Notes under the pieces: generated by a model
Told to the model about the DNA's origin: nothing
Seen by the model: the letters and a program-made list of their open reading frames with translations, nothing else
The model's database searches: none
Program-made: the position numbers and the translations under genes
Part shown: positions 8,467 to 17,667 of the stretch, in pieces
Position numbering within the stretch: the first letter of the stretch is position 1
Layout: each line of letters opens with the position of its first letter
DNA from: Romboutsia timonensis
GTDB lineage: Bacteria; Bacillota; Clostridia; Peptostreptococcales; Peptostreptococcaceae
Assembly (NCBI RefSeq): GCF_900106845.1
Contig: NZ_LT629849.1
Location: forward strand, 62,001-126,000
DNA: 64,000 nt
Direction: 5' to 3'

Positions 8467-10092
8467 TTGGATATAGCAATAGGAATTATGGGAGGTCTTG
8501 GTCTATTCTTATATGGTATGAACCTTATGGGAGATGGACTTCAAAAGTCAGCAGGGTCTAAACTTAAAAGAATAATAGAACTACTTACTAGTAACGTAAT
8601 AATGGGTGTTTTAGTTGGTATGGTAGTTACTATGGTAATACAAAGTAGTAGTGCCACTACAGTAATGGTAGTTGGATTTGTTAACGCAGGAATAATGAGT
8701 TTAACTCAAGCAATAGGTGTTATAATGGGGGCTAATATAGGTACAACTATAACAGCTCAATTAGTATCACTAGATGTTGATTTCCTTGCACCAGTAGCAT
8801 TAGGAATAGGTATAGTTATATATATGTTCTCTAATAAACCAAAACATAAGAATATAGCAGAAATACTTATAGGGTTTGGTATATTATTCACTGGTATGGA
8901 TTTTATGAAAGAAGCTGTTAAGCCATTAGCAGGATATCAAGGATTTACAGATATGTTATTAAGCTTTGGGCACCATCCGATATTAGGAGTACTAATGGGA
9001 TTTGCTATAACAGCTATAGTACAAAGTTCAAGTGCTTCAATGGGTATGTTAATAGCCCTTGCTTCTCAAGGATTAATACCTATAACAGCAGCTTTACCAA
9101 TACTATATGGTGAGAATATAGGTACATGTGTAACTTCATTAATTTCTAGTATAGGTGCAAGTAGAAATGCAAGAAGAGCAGCTATAATGCATTTAACTTT
9201 TAATGTGTTAGGATCTATGATATTTATGTTTATATTAAGCAAACCTATAGTAGCTATAGTTACTGCTATAGATCCAACAGATGCAGCTAGACAAATAGCA
9301 AATGCACATACACTATTCAACATATTAAATGTTATAGTATTATTACCATTTAATAAATTAATAGTTAAATTAGCATTAAAGTTAGTTCCTGAAACTAAAG
9401 GTGAGCAAGATGATGATGATAAAGTTGTTAAATATATAGATGATAGAATGATAGAAACTCCATCAATAGCACTAGCTAATATAGTAAAAGAAACTCTAAG
9501 AATGGGTGAAAAATCTAAAGAAAGCTTAAATGCAGCAATGGATGGAATTGTAGATAAATCTAAAGAAAAGATAGAATTATCATTTAAAAGAGAAAAACTT
9601 ATAAATGAATTACAAAAATCAATATTAAACTACTTACTTAAATTATCTAAGGCTTCGTTAAATGAAGACTCAAGAGAGACAGTAGATGCTCTATTCAACA
9701 CAGTTAATGATATAGAAAGAATAGGAGATCATGCTGAGAATATAGCTGAATTAGCAAAAGATATAGTAGATTTAGAAATATCTTTCTCAGATGTAGGTAT
9801 AGGTGAGCTTAAAGATATGTATAATAAAGTTGTATCTACTTACACATATGCATTAGAAGCTATGAGAACATCAAATGTTGAGTTAGCTTGTAAGGTTATA
9901 AAGATGGAAGAGCAAGTAGATATGATGGAAAAATCATGCAGAGCAAACCATATGAATAGATTAAACAGTAGTTCATGTAGTATAGAAAGTGGAGTTATAT
10001 ATTTAGATATAATATCTAACTTAGAAAGAGTATCAGATCATGCTGTTAATATAGCACAGCAAGTTATTGCAGGAAGAATAGTAAATAAATAG
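8467..10092 (+). CDS. Na+/phosphate cotransporter with PhoU-like domain
   Basis: A 541-residue membrane protein of the Na/Pi cotransporter II (NptA/YjbB-like) family. Two inverted-repeat halves carry the signature motifs QSSSAT (from residue 59) and QSSSAS (from about 186), which form the ion and phosphate site. About eight hydrophobic segments occupy residues 1-305. A PhoU-like four-helix domain (about 330-540, with IERIGDHAENIAELA and LERVSDHAVNIAQQV) follows and probably gates or senses phosphate. The start is TTG 8467, after AAGGAGG with a 10-base gap; no ATG fits. Expected role: low-affinity phosphate uptake or export at the cell membrane. Pho-box-like repeats upstream and a strong terminator downstream make it a single-gene unit. 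Confidence 0.88.
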   Translation: MDIAIGIMGGLGLFLYGMNLMGDGLQKSAGSKLKRIIELLTSNVIMGVLVGMVVTMVIQSSSATTVMVVGFVNAGIMSLTQAIGVIMGANIGTTITAQLVSLDVDFLAPVALGIGIVIYMFSNKPKHKNIAEILIGFGILFTGMDFMKEAVKPLAGYQGFTDMLLSFGHHPILGVLMGFAITAIVQSSSASMGMLIALASQGLIPITAALPILYGENIGTCVTSLISSIGASRNARRAAIMHLTFNVLGSMIFMFILSKPIVAIVTAIDPTDAARQIANAHTLFNILNVIVLLPFNKLIVKLALKLVPETKGEQDDDDKVVKYIDDRMIETPSIALANIVKETLRMGEKSKESLNAAMDGIVDKSKEKIELSFKREKLINELQKSILNYLLKLSKASLNEDSRETVDALFNTVNDIERIGDHAENIAELAKDIVDLEISFSDVGIGELKDMYNKVVSTYTYALEAMRTSNVELACKVIKMEEQVDMMEKSCRANHMNRLNSSSCSIESGVIYLDIISNLERVSDHAVNIAQQVIAGRIVNK

Positions 10093-10101
10093 TTATAGAA
10101 T

Positions 10102-10134
10102 AAAAAAGTTGTCTTATTTTGGACAACTTTTTTA
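10102..10134 (+). terminator. Intrinsic terminator after the cotransporter
   Basis: AAAAAGTTGTC and GACAACTTTTTT flank a short loop (10103-10133). It is strong, with a T run. Confidence 0.85.
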
Positions 10135-10210
10135 CGCTTAAGGATATTATAATACTTTAAAAAATGTGGATAACTTCTGAATGTAAGTAATATGAATAAA
10201 TTGTTTTTGA

Positions 10211-10270
10211 GCGTAAAAAAGATTTTGAGCAACGGACGAAGTCGTTGGCGACATGAGCGAAGCGAATTTT
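10211..10270. repeat. GC-richer palindromic intergenic repeat, copy 1
   Basis: A GC-rich island in an otherwise very AT-rich gap. It contains AGCAACGGAC, then GAA, then GTCGTTGGCGAC, and ends in GAGCGAAGCGAA. Internal dyads are AACGGAC/GTCGTT and GTCG-TTGG-CGAC. The minus strand of the element at 33162-33206 shares the AGCAACG...CGTTGGCGA frame, so the two look like members of one dispersed repeat family. The rest of the 10.1-10.4 kb gap holds nothing else I can name. Confidence 0.55.
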
Positions 10271-10424
10271 TTATTTATGTTTGATAAATATGTTATTAGT
10301 CAAATATAAATAAGAGTATTTGATTTTAAGATAATTAATTTTTTATAAAAGTAATTATTAAACAATAATATACACTTTATAAAAATAAATTAATTAAAGA
10401 AATCGATTTAATTTTAGGATTAAT

Positions 10425-10448
10425 TATAATGGAAATTTATGTTATAAT
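10425..10448 (+). promoter_or_regulatory. Candidate pgi promoter region
   Basis: Two TATAAT boxes at 10425-10430 and 10443-10448, 35-58 bases before the pgi start. Neither has a convincing -35, so which one is used is unclear. Confidence 0.35.
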
Positions 10449-10482
10449 TTTCTTATACTTAAAGAAGGAGAGAGGTAGAATT

Positions 10483-11829
10483 ATGGGAAGTGTTAAATTT
10501 GATTATAGTAAAGTAATAGGTTTTATAAAACAGCATGAAATAGATTGTATGCAATCTTATGTAGATCAAGCTCATAAAATGATTCATGAAAAAACAGGGT
10601 TAGGAAATGATTTTTTAGGATGGGTAGACCTACCAAAGAACTATAATAAAGAAGAGTTTTCTAGAATAAAGAAAGCAGCAGAAAAAGTAAAATCTGATTC
10701 AGATGTACTTTTAGTTATAGGTATAGGGGGATCTTACTTAGGTGCAAGAGCTGCTATAGAAATGGCAAGCCATTCATTTAGAAACAACTTATCAAAAGAA
10801 GATAGAAAATCTCCAGAAATATACTTTGTAGGACAGAATATAAGCTCTACATATATGATGGATTTATTAGATGTAATAAAAGACAAAGATGTATCTATAA
10901 ATGTTATATCAAAATCAGGAACAACAACTGAGCCTGCAATTGCATTTAGAATATTTAAAGAATTTTTAGAAAAGAAATATGGAAAAGAAGAAGCAAGTAA
11001 AAGAATATATGCAACTACAGATTCATCAAAAGGTGCACTTAGAAAATTAGCAGATGAAGAAGGATATGAAACATTCATAATACCTGATGATGTAGGTGGA
11101 CGTTTTTCTGTGTTAACACCAGTAGGATTACTACCTATAGCTTGCGCAGGTTTAGATATAGATGCGATGATGCAAGGTGCAGCTGATGCTTGTGAAGAAT
11201 TTAAATCATCAGATTTAAAGACTAATGATAGTTATCAGTATGCAGTAGTTAGAAATGTATTACATAGAAAAGGAAAAGATATAGAATTATTAGTAAACTA
11301 TGAACCTCAATTACATTACGTGGGAGAATGGTGGAAGCAGTTATATGGTGAAAGTGAAGGAAAAGATAATAAAGGTATATTCCCAGCAGCTGTAGACTTC
11401 TCAACAGATTTACATTCTATGGGTCAATATATACAAGAAGGTAAGAGAATATTATTTGAAACAGTTTTAAATGTAGAAAATGCTAAGAGAGAAATAACAA
11501 TAGATGAAGTTGATGTGGATTTAGATGGATTAAACTATTTAGCTGGAAAAACTGTAGATTTTGTTAATAAGAAGGCATTCCAAGGAACTTTATTAGCACA
11601 TACAGATGGTAATGTTCCAAACTTAATAGTTAATATTCCAAAATTAGATGAATATAACTTTGGATACTTAGTATACTTCTTTGAAAAAGCTTGTGCATTA
11701 AGTGGATATATATTAGGTGTTAATCCATTTGATCAACCAGGTGTTGAAGCATATAAGAAAAACATGTTTGCTTTATTAGGTAAACCAGGATTTGAAAAGG
11801 AAAAAGAAGAATTAGAAAAAAGACTTTAG
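10483..11829 (+). CDS. pgi: Glucose-6-phosphate isomerase
   Basis: A 448-residue cytoplasmic enzyme interconverting glucose-6-phosphate and fructose-6-phosphate. Signatures visible are the sugar-phosphate site [10 protein letters not shown] (from residue 80), [21 protein letters not shown] and [12 protein letters not shown]. The C-terminal [15 protein letters not shown] is diagnostic of Pgi. Start: ATG 10483 has AAGGAGAGAGG upstream. An in-frame ATG at 10429 lacks a ribosome binding site and would add 18 non-homologous residues, so it is rejected. The gene stands alone, with terminators on either side. It can feed hexose from the fructan cluster into glycolysis. Confidence 0.95.
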   Translation: MGSVKFDYSKVIGFIKQHEIDCMQSYVDQAHKMIHEKTGLGNDFLGWVDLPKNYNKEEFSRIKKAAEKVKSDSDVLLVIGIGGSYLGARAAIEMASHSFRNNLSKEDRKSPEIYFVGQNISSTYMMDLLDVIKDKDVSINVISKSGTTTEPAIAFRIFKEFLEKKYGKEEASKRIYATTDSSKGALRKLADEEGYETFIIPDDVGGRFSVLTPVGLLPIACAGLDIDAMMQGAADACEEFKSSDLKTNDSYQYAVVRNVLHRKGKDIELLVNYEPQLHYVGEWWKQLYGESEGKDNKGIFPAAVDFSTDLHSMGQYIQEGKRILFETVLNVENAKREITIDEVDVDLDGLNYLAGKTVDFVNKKAFQGTLLAHTDGNVPNLIVNIPKLDEYNFGYLVYFFEKACALSGYILGVNPFDQPGVEAYKKNMFALLGKPGFEKEKEELEKRL

Positions 11830-11860
11830 TAGTTAAGGTTAAGTTAAGAATAACGTAATA

Positions 11861-11911
11861 TAATGAAATCATCAATAAGATAATATATCTAGTTGGTGGT
11901 TTCATTTTTTA
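11861..11911 (+). terminator. Intrinsic terminator after pgi
   Basis: TGAAATCATCAA (11863-11874) pairs with TTGGTGGTTTCA (11893-11904) with two G-U pairs, then a T run. The remaining ~250 bases before the HtrA gene show only AT-rich sequence without a feature I can support. Confidence 0.75.
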
Positions 11912-12165
11912 TTTGTGTAATATTTATTATGGCATTATTAATATAAATATAATGCTGAAAGATGAAATTTGATAAAAGTAGAAAAAGAGTTTACTAATAG
12001 ATTGAGAAATCAGTACTTAAGATATATATCAATATAACTAAAGTTAAATTAAATATCTATTAGTTAAAGAAAAATCATTTAGAATATTTATTGTTATCAA
12101 ACGATAGATATTGTAAATAATAAGTAATAATATTTAAGTTAATTAAATTTATTAGGAGGGTATTT

Positions 12166-13245
12166 ATGTCAAATAAAAGAGGAATTGGTTTAACAGTGCT
12201 TGTATGTATAATAACAAGTGTACTTACTAGTTTACTTACAATAGTAGTTATGAAAAATAATATTGGCGATACTAATCAAAATTCAGTTTCAAAGGAAATT
12301 GTAGTAAATGACAGTGGAAAAAGTCAAAATATATATCATGCGGTTAGTGATAAAGCAATGCCTTCTGTTGTAGGGATAACGACAACAACTATAAGTAATA
12401 ATAATATATTTGCTATACCAACTCAATCAGAAGGTGTAGGAACAGGTGTTATAGTTGATTCAAAAGGTTATATACTTACAAATTCACATGTTGTATCAGA
12501 TGGTCAAGCTGTAGATGTTAAAGTATTATTCAATGATGGTAGTACTACACAAGGTAAAGTTTTATGGAATGATGCAAAATTAGATTTAGCGATGGTTAAG
12601 GTGGATAAAACAGGCCTAACAGCTGCTGAATTAGGTGATAGTGATCAGGTAAGAGTAGGAGATATAGCAATAGCAATAGGAAATCCACTTGGTCTTGAAT
12701 TCCAAAAATCTGTTACACAAGGTATAATAAGTGGATTAGATAGAACAATTCAAACAGAAAAAGAAACTATGACAGGACTTATGCAAACTGATGCAAGTAT
12801 AAATCCAGGAAATAGTGGTGGACCACTATTAAATGAAAAAGGTCAAGTAATAGGTATAAACTCAGCTAAGGTATCTTCAGCTGAAGGTATAGGATTTTCT
12901 ATACCTATAAATACAGCAAAACCCATAATAGAACAAGTTATAAAATCAGGAAACTTTGAAAAAGTTACTTTAGGTATAAAAGGTATAGATGTAACTACAT
13001 TTGAATCATCAACAGGAACTGATTTAGCAGCAGATGAAGGTGTATATATAGTTGAAGTTGTATCAGATACACCAGCTCAAAAATCAGGTATACAAGCAGG
13101 TGATGTAATAGTTAAGGTGGGGAATGATGAAACTCCAACTATGACAGACCTTAATAAAGTTTTATATAAATATAAATCTGGTCAAAGTACTAAGGTAACT
13201 GTAAATAGAAGTGGAAAAGAAGTAACAGTAGATATTAAATTTTAA
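12166..13245 (+). CDS. HtrA/DegP-like serine protease
   Basis: A 359-residue, membrane-anchored, envelope-facing protease. An N-terminal helix (about residues 7-29) is followed by a trypsin-like domain with the catalytic triad His108 (TNSHVV), Asp140 (LDLAMVK) and Ser217 (GNSGGP). A single PDZ domain (about 265-355, with GVYIVEVVSDTPAQKSGIQAGD) follows. HtrA proteins degrade or refold misfolded secreted proteins under stress. Length and domain order match the short Firmicute HtrA type with one PDZ. AGGAGG lies 7 bases before the ATG. Monocistronic: a bidirectional terminator separates it from the convergent feo genes. Confidence 0.93.
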   Translation: MSNKRGIGLTVLVCIITSVLTSLLTIVVMKNNIGDTNQNSVSKEIVVNDSGKSQNIYHAVSDKAMPSVVGITTTTISNNNIFAIPTQSEGVGTGVIVDSKGYILTNSHVVSDGQAVDVKVLFNDGSTTQGKVLWNDAKLDLAMVKVDKTGLTAAELGDSDQVRVGDIAIAIGNPLGLEFQKSVTQGIISGLDRTIQTEKETMTGLMQTDASINPGNSGGPLLNEKGQVIGINSAKVSSAEGIGFSIPINTAKPIIEQVIKSGNFEKVTLGIKGIDVTTFESSTGTDLAADEGVYIVEVVSDTPAQKSGIQAGDVIVKVGNDETPTMTDLNKVLYKYKSGQSTKVTVNRSGKEVTVDIKF

Positions 13246-13255
13246 TAAATAAAAT

Positions 13256-13304
13256 AAGAGCTCATCTATAAGATTAAAATAATCAATAGATGAGCTCTTT
13301 ATTT
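13256..13304. terminator. Bidirectional terminator between htrA-like gene and feoB
   Basis: A 14-bp perfect inverted repeat (AAGAGCTCATCTAT / ATAGATGAGCTCTT; 13256-13269 and 13286-13299) with T-rich sequence on both strands. It serves both convergent units. Confidence 0.85.
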
Positions 13305-13352
13305 TGTATATCAAGGTTATATATTGCTTAAGTTAGATAATAGTAAAAATTA

Positions 13353-15287
13353 TTATTGTGCATTCTTAGATTTATCTTCTACTTGAATAGAACAATTACC
13401 TTTGCTACTACAGCTAGAGCAGCTACTACAACCAGATGATTTTTTATTAAACATTCTTAAAAGTATAATTGTAGAAGCTAATAATATTATACCTGCTATA
13501 ACAAATTCAGTTAAAGAAGCAGGACTATGAGAGAATATAGCTCCACCTATAATTCTGACTATAAATGCTCCTATCCAAGCAAGAACGAATTGATATATAA
13601 GTGATGTAAACATCATTTTATTTCCGTATTCTTTTCTCATAGTAGCAAGTGCTGCTATACATGGAGTATATAATGCACTAAATACTAAGAAACCATACGC
13701 TGTAACTCCAGTAAATACTGTTGGTAAAACTTTATCTAAATTACCGTAAAGTACTTCCATAGTAGATATAACTATTTCTTTGGCACCAAGACCAGTTAAT
13801 ATAGAAACTGAAGCTCTCCAGTCACCGAATCCTAAAGGTGCAAATAAAGGTGCTATAAGCTTACCTAAGTATGCTAAGAAACTATCATTCATATTTTCTG
13901 TAAAACCGTTAAAGTTAAATGATGATAATAACCATATAGCAACTGACATTGCAAACATTACAGTTACAACTCTTATTAAAAATCCTTTAGACTTATTCCA
14001 AGTATTTTTTAGTAATGCACTTAATGTAGGTAATTTATATTCAGGCAATTCTAGTATAAATGGTTCTATATCATTTTTAAATGATGTTCTATTTAAAACT
14101 AGAGCAACTAATATAGCTACTACGATTCCAAGTAAATATAAAGATGTAGTAACAAGTGCAGCATTTTTTGGGAAAAATATAGCAACAAAAACTGCATATA
14201 TAGGTAACTTAGCACCACAAGTCATAAGTGGTGAAATAAGTGCGGTTATTTTTCTATCTTTTTCACTTTCTAAAGTTCTAGTAGCCATTATAGCTGGAGA
14301 CGAACAACCAAGCCCCATAACCATAGGTATGAATGCTTTACCAGATAGACCTACTTTTCTCATTATATTATCCATTAAGAAAGCAGCTCTAGACATATAA
14401 CCGCTATCTTCAAATAATGATATACCAAAAAATAATGTGAATATTAATGGGAAAAATGGTAAAGTACCGCAAACACCACCTAATATACCATCAACAATAA
14501 GTGATCTAAACCAAGGACTAGAATTTACTAGCATATCATTAATTGGAGATGATATATATGTCTCTATTAAAGTACCTAAACCTTCTTGTAAAGGTCCTCC
14601 AACCCAATCAAATGTAAATTTAAATAATAGTAATAGTGCACCTATAAAAATAGGATACGCTAAAATTGGGTTTAAAACTATATTATCTATTTTATCACTT
14701 ATAGATATTTTTTTATCTGAATTAATCTTTGTGCATCTAGATAATATATCTTCTAATTTTTTATATGTTTGAACTTCATTTCCAAAATTTATATCATAAT
14801 TTACAGTTTTATTTACTGAATTTTTTATAGCTAAAGATATTTTATCTACTCCATTTTTTTTCTTAGCTATTATAGGAACTACAGTAACTCCAAGTTCCTT
14901 TGAAAGATTATCAGAATCGATATATATACCTTTAGATTCTGCTACATCTAACATGTTAAGCAAAATAACAATGGGCTTATTAAATTCCATAAGCTGAGTT
15001 GTTAGATAAAGGTTTCTAGATAAATTGGATGCATCTACAATGTTAACTATAACATCCATATCTCCAGTTTCCAAAAATTCTTTTGATACTTTTTCCTCAT
15101 TAGAGAAAGTATCCATAGCATATATACCAGGTAAGTCGACTATCTTTATGTCCTTACCTAAAAAACCTTCTTTTTTATCGATAGTAACACCAGGCCAGTT
15201 ACCTACATATTGGTTTGAACCGGTAAGTAAGTTAAAAACTGTAGTTTTACCGACATTTGGGTTACCAAATAAAGCAACATTAATCAT
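13353..15287 (-). CDS. feoB: Ferrous iron transporter FeoB
   Basis: A 644-residue Fe(II) uptake protein in the cell membrane. The N-terminal G domain has GNPNVGKTT (residues 8-16), GVTID, DLPGIYAM and NMLD. The C-terminal part has two Gate motifs (GCSSPAIMATRTLES and TPCIAALATMRKE) and about eight to nine membrane segments. The last 30 residues are cysteine-rich (GCSSCSSCSSKGNC), which may act in place of a separate FeoC subunit. AGGAGG lies upstream of the ATG on the minus strand. It is 16 bases downstream of feoA, in the same operon, and probably iron-repressed through the box upstream of feoA. Residues 644 is slightly short but typical for clostridia. Confidence 0.95.
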   Translation of the reverse strand: MINVALFGNPNVGKTTVFNLLTGSNQYVGNWPGVTIDKKEGFLGKDIKIVDLPGIYAMDTFSNEEKVSKEFLETGDMDVIVNIVDASNLSRNLYLTTQLMEFNKPIVILLNMLDVAESKGIYIDSDNLSKELGVTVVPIIAKKKNGVDKISLAIKNSVNKTVNYDINFGNEVQTYKKLEDILSRCTKINSDKKISISDKIDNIVLNPILAYPIFIGALLLLFKFTFDWVGGPLQEGLGTLIETYISSPINDMLVNSSPWFRSLIVDGILGGVCGTLPFFPLIFTLFFGISLFEDSGYMSRAAFLMDNIMRKVGLSGKAFIPMVMGLGCSSPAIMATRTLESEKDRKITALISPLMTCGAKLPIYAVFVAIFFPKNAALVTTSLYLLGIVVAILVALVLNRTSFKNDIEPFILELPEYKLPTLSALLKNTWNKSKGFLIRVVTVMFAMSVAIWLLSSFNFNGFTENMNDSFLAYLGKLIAPLFAPLGFGDWRASVSILTGLGAKEIVISTMEVLYGNLDKVLPTVFTGVTAYGFLVFSALYTPCIAALATMRKEYGNKMMFTSLIYQFVLAWIGAFIVRIIGGAIFSHSPASLTEFVIAGIILLASTIILLRMFNKKSSGCSSCSSCSSKGNCSIQVEDKSKNAQ

Positions 15288-15303
15288 TATATAGCCTCCT
15301 GTC

Positions 15304-15522
15304 TTACTTTAGTGATATATTCTTAGCATCAGATTTTCTAAGAGCAAGATCAAAGCCTCTAAATCTAACTACAATTGGATCTCCTAATGGGGCAATTTTC
15401 TTAACTTCTATTTCTGTATTACTTATACATCCTAAAGCTAATAATCTCTTAACTAATTTTTCATTTCCATATATATTATCAATGATTCCTTTTTGGCCTA
15501 CTTTTAAATCACAAACAGTCAT
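15304..15522 (-). CDS. feoA: Ferrous iron transport protein FeoA
   Basis: A 72-residue SH3-like cytoplasmic protein (TVCDLKVGQKGIIDNIYG... GDPIVVRFRGFDLALRKSDA) that supports FeoB. The motif GDPIVVRxRG is diagnostic of FeoA. The ATG at 15522 has AGGAGG about 9 bases upstream. It is the first gene of a two-gene feoAB operon. A 15-bp palindrome resembling a Fur/Zur-type box overlaps the Shine-Dalgarno region, so repression by iron-loaded Fur is likely. Confidence 0.93.
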   Translation of the reverse strand: MTVCDLKVGQKGIIDNIYGNEKLVKRLLALGCISNTEIEVKKIAPLGDPIVVRFRGFDLALRKSDAKNISLK

Positions 15523-15535
15523 GAGTGATACCTCC

Positions 15536-15550
15536 TAATGAAATTCATTA
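15536..15550 (-). promoter_or_regulatory. Fur-family operator (7-1-7 palindrome) before feoA
   Basis: TAATGAA-A-TTCATTA is a perfect 7-1-7 inverted repeat. On the minus strand the extended form reads TGATAATGAATTTCATTA, close to the Fur box. It sits 14-28 bases ahead of the feoA start. The Fur assignment, rather than Zur or PerR, is inferred from the iron gene downstream. Confidence 0.6.
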
Positions 15551-15687
15551 TCAAAAATATTATAGCAATAATAAATTTAACTGTCAATTAAGGACAAGTA
15601 CTTAACAAATGAGTCAAAGTATATAAATGTATTGGATTTATAAAATAAAATCATATTTTATAAGACTTCATTTTATAGTTAAGATTA

Positions 15688-15717
15688 TTGACATAGTATG
15701 TAAAAATTTGTTATTAT
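15688..15717 (+). promoter_or_regulatory. Sigma-A promoter for the Spo0E-like gene
   Basis: Perfect -35 TTGACA at 15688-15693 and -10 TATTAT at 15712-15717, spacing 18. It lies 42 bases ahead of the small gene. Confidence 0.65.
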
Positions 15718-15758
15718 ATAAACAAAGAAAGAGATAAATTGGTGACCGTGGTGATTAT

Positions 15759-15923
15759 ATGGTGAATAGTGAATTAGAGATGTTAAAACAAGAAATAGAT
15801 GCATTGAGGGAACAGATATATGCATATATGGAATATCCAGAAATTTTTAGAGATGAATTATTAGAATCAAGTAGTAAAATCGATATATTAATAAATAAAT
15901 ACATGGCTTTAACGAGTAAATAG
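15759..15923 (+). CDS. Spo0E-like sporulation regulatory protein, 54 aa
   Basis: A 54-residue protein of two predicted helices: EMLKQEIDALREQIYAYM, then ELLESSSKIDILINKYM. The spacing and the S-x-x-x-D...LINKYM end fit the Spo0E-like aspartyl-phosphate phosphatase family, whose members dephosphorylate Spo0A~P and so hold back sporulation. The start ATG 15759 follows GGTGATT only loosely; GTG 15762 is an alternative. It has its own promoter (TTGACA/TATTAT) and a strong terminator overlapping the stop codon, marking it as a real independent gene despite its size. The family assignment comes from length, helix pattern and motif. Activity is inferred from the family. Confidence 0.75.
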   Translation: MVNSELEMLKQEIDALREQIYAYMEYPEIFRDELLESSSKIDILINKYMALTSK

Positions 15924-15948
15924 TCCACATTAGTGGACTTTTTTTTAT
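15922..15948 (+). terminator. Intrinsic terminator overlapping the Spo0E-like stop codon
   Basis: AGTCCAC (15922-15928) and GTGGACT (15933-15939), 4-base loop, then a run of 8 Ts. Confidence 0.85.
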
Positions 15949-16091
15949 TCAAATTACAATTTTAAAATATATTTGCAGGTTTTTAAAAAGTAACTGAGAC
16001 TAGTCATATATTATTTATTCAAGCATATAAATTTTATATTAAATACTTCTTTACTAAAGAGGATTATATAAATAGATAGGAGGTAATTATT

Positions 16092-16751
16092 ATTATAAGT
16101 AATGGTGCTATAATAATAAGATTAATAATTGCTTTAATTATAGGAGGATTGACTGGATTAGAAAGAGAAAAATCACATCAATTTGCAGGATTTAGAACTC
16201 ATATATTAGTAGCTGTAGGCTCATGTATAACAGCTATAACATCATTATCATTATTTGTTCAGTATAGTTCACAAGCTAGTATTGATCCAGCTAGATTAAC
16301 AGCCCAGGTATTATCAGGTATTGGTTTTTTAGGAGCTGGAGCAATTTTGAAAACATCAAATGGTATAAGAGGATTAACTACAGCAGCAGGGATTTGGGCT
16401 ACAGCTTGCATAGGTATAGCAGTAGGATATGGATACTATGTACTAAGTATTTGTGCATGGTCACTGGTAATGATAACTCTTTATATTTTAAAAAAAATTG
16501 ATAAAATAATTTTTAAGAAAAAGCAAACTATATTTAGTGTAAAGGTAGATAATATAAATGTTATAACTATGTTATATAATATATTTCAAAAATCTCAAAT
16601 TAGTGTTAAAAATATAGATATAGAAAATGTAGAAGATATATATTGGAAGTTAAGTTTTTTTATAGTATATGATAGAAGAATAATACTAGATGAACTTGTA
16701 AATGAACTAAATAATTCAAAAAATATAATAAGTGTAGATTATTTACATTAA
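16092..16751 (+). CDS. MgtC/SapB-family membrane protein (apparent ATT start)
   Basis: A ~219-residue protein. The N-terminal half is the hydrophobic MgtC domain with GGLTGLEREKSHQFAGFRTH and QVLSGIGFLGAGAI, the family signature. A soluble ACT-like C-terminal domain (from about residue 145) follows. MgtC proteins are linked to Mg2+ homeostasis and ATPase regulation. Start: no ATG, GTG or TTG exists between an in-frame TAG at 16077 and TTG 16149, and starting at 16149 would remove the first membrane helix (IIIRLIIALIIGGL) that all homologues have. AGGAGG at 16078-16083 is followed at 5 and 8 bases by ATT codons (16089, 16092). I place the start at ATT 16092, giving MISNGAII. Confidence 0.85.
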   Translation: MISNGAIIIRLIIALIIGGLTGLEREKSHQFAGFRTHILVAVGSCITAITSLSLFVQYSSQASIDPARLTAQVLSGIGFLGAGAILKTSNGIRGLTTAAGIWATACIGIAVGYGYYVLSICAWSLVMITLYILKKIDKIIFKKKQTIFSVKVDNINVITMLYNIFQKSQISVKNIDIENVEDIYWKLSFFIVYDRRIILDELVNELNNSKNIISVDYLH

Positions 16752-16798
16752 AATAATATAAAATAAGATATAGTCATAATTAAAGTAGAGGTGCACAA

Positions 16799-17644
16799 AT
16801 GAAAAGACATATAAAAATTATAACAGACGGATCATGTGATTTACCTAAAGAAGTTATTGAAAGGGTAAATCCTGGTATTATAGGTATAAATGTTTGCTTT
16901 GGTGAAGAAAGTTATATAGGTGGAGTAGAAATTGATGATAAAACTTTTTATGAAAAAATGAAAGTATCTAAAGAATTACCTAAAACATCAAGTCCCTCAC
17001 CAGATAGATTTATAGAAGCTTATAAATGTGAAGAAGATGAAATATTAGTATTTACTTTAACATCTAAGCTTTCAGGAACACATAGTAATGCGGTATTAGC
17101 TAAAACTATGTATTTAGAAGAACATCCTGAAAAAAGAATTGAAGTAATCGATACACAAAGTGGTTCTATAGGTGTTGCATTAATGATGCTAAAATGTAAT
17201 GAACTGATAGAACAAGGAAAAACTATGGATGAAATATTAAATGAAATAGAAAAATATAAAAAGGACATTATATTCTTTGGTGCATTAGATACTTTAGAGA
17301 ATGCAATAAAAGGTGGTAGAGTAAATCCTTTAGCAGGAAAAGTAATGAATGCACTAAACTTAAAAGTAATAATTAGAATAGATGAAGGTTTAGTTAAACC
17401 TATAGATAAGGCTAGAGGTGGAGTAAATAGTATAAAGAAAGCTCTAGACTATGTAAAATCTCATGTAAATGATGAGAAAGAAAAAACTATTATAATAGCT
17501 CATGCAAATTGTCCTGAAAAAGCACATAAAATAAAATCTATAATAGAAGAAGATTCAAACTTTAAGGAAGTATTAATTGCTAGTATAGGCCCTATAATGG
17601 GAACATTTACAGCAGAAGGAGCTATATTAGTAGCTGTATTATAA
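16799..17644 (+). CDS. DegV-family fatty-acid-binding protein
   Basis: A 281-residue cytoplasmic protein of the DegV (FakB-like) family. KIITDGSCDLPKE near the N-terminus, PKTSSPSPDRFIEAY, TLTSKLSGTHSNAV, VIDTQSGSIG and LENAIKGGRVNP mark the fatty-acid-binding fold. FakB proteins hold a fatty acid for phosphorylation by the FakA kinase. No fakA is nearby, so the specific role is inferred from family only. AGAGGTG lies upstream of the ATG. It is 47 bases after the MgtC gene and 23 before pepF, so read-through as one unit is possible. Confidence 0.88.
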   Translation: MKRHIKIITDGSCDLPKEVIERVNPGIIGINVCFGEESYIGGVEIDDKTFYEKMKVSKELPKTSSPSPDRFIEAYKCEEDEILVFTLTSKLSGTHSNAVLAKTMYLEEHPEKRIEVIDTQSGSIGVALMMLKCNELIEQGKTMDEILNEIEKYKKDIIFFGALDTLENAIKGGRVNPLAGKVMNALNLKVIIRIDEGLVKPIDKARGGVNSIKKALDYVKSHVNDEKEKTIIIAHANCPEKAHKIKSIIEEDSNFKEVLIASIGPIMGTFTAEGAILVAVL

Positions 17645-17667
17645 AATTGTCGATAAGGAGTGAGAAT

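Noticed and set aside
13780-15294. Three plus-strand frames opposite feoB
   Set aside because: Antisense shadows of FeoB; no homology pattern and no start signals.
15755-15952. 65-codon minus-strand frame
   Set aside because: It is the shadow of the Spo0E-like gene, which has its own promoter, terminator and family motif on the plus strand.
16149-16751. MgtC start at TTG 16149
   Set aside because: It would remove the first conserved membrane helix, and no Shine-Dalgarno is at the correct distance except GGAGG inside coding sequence.
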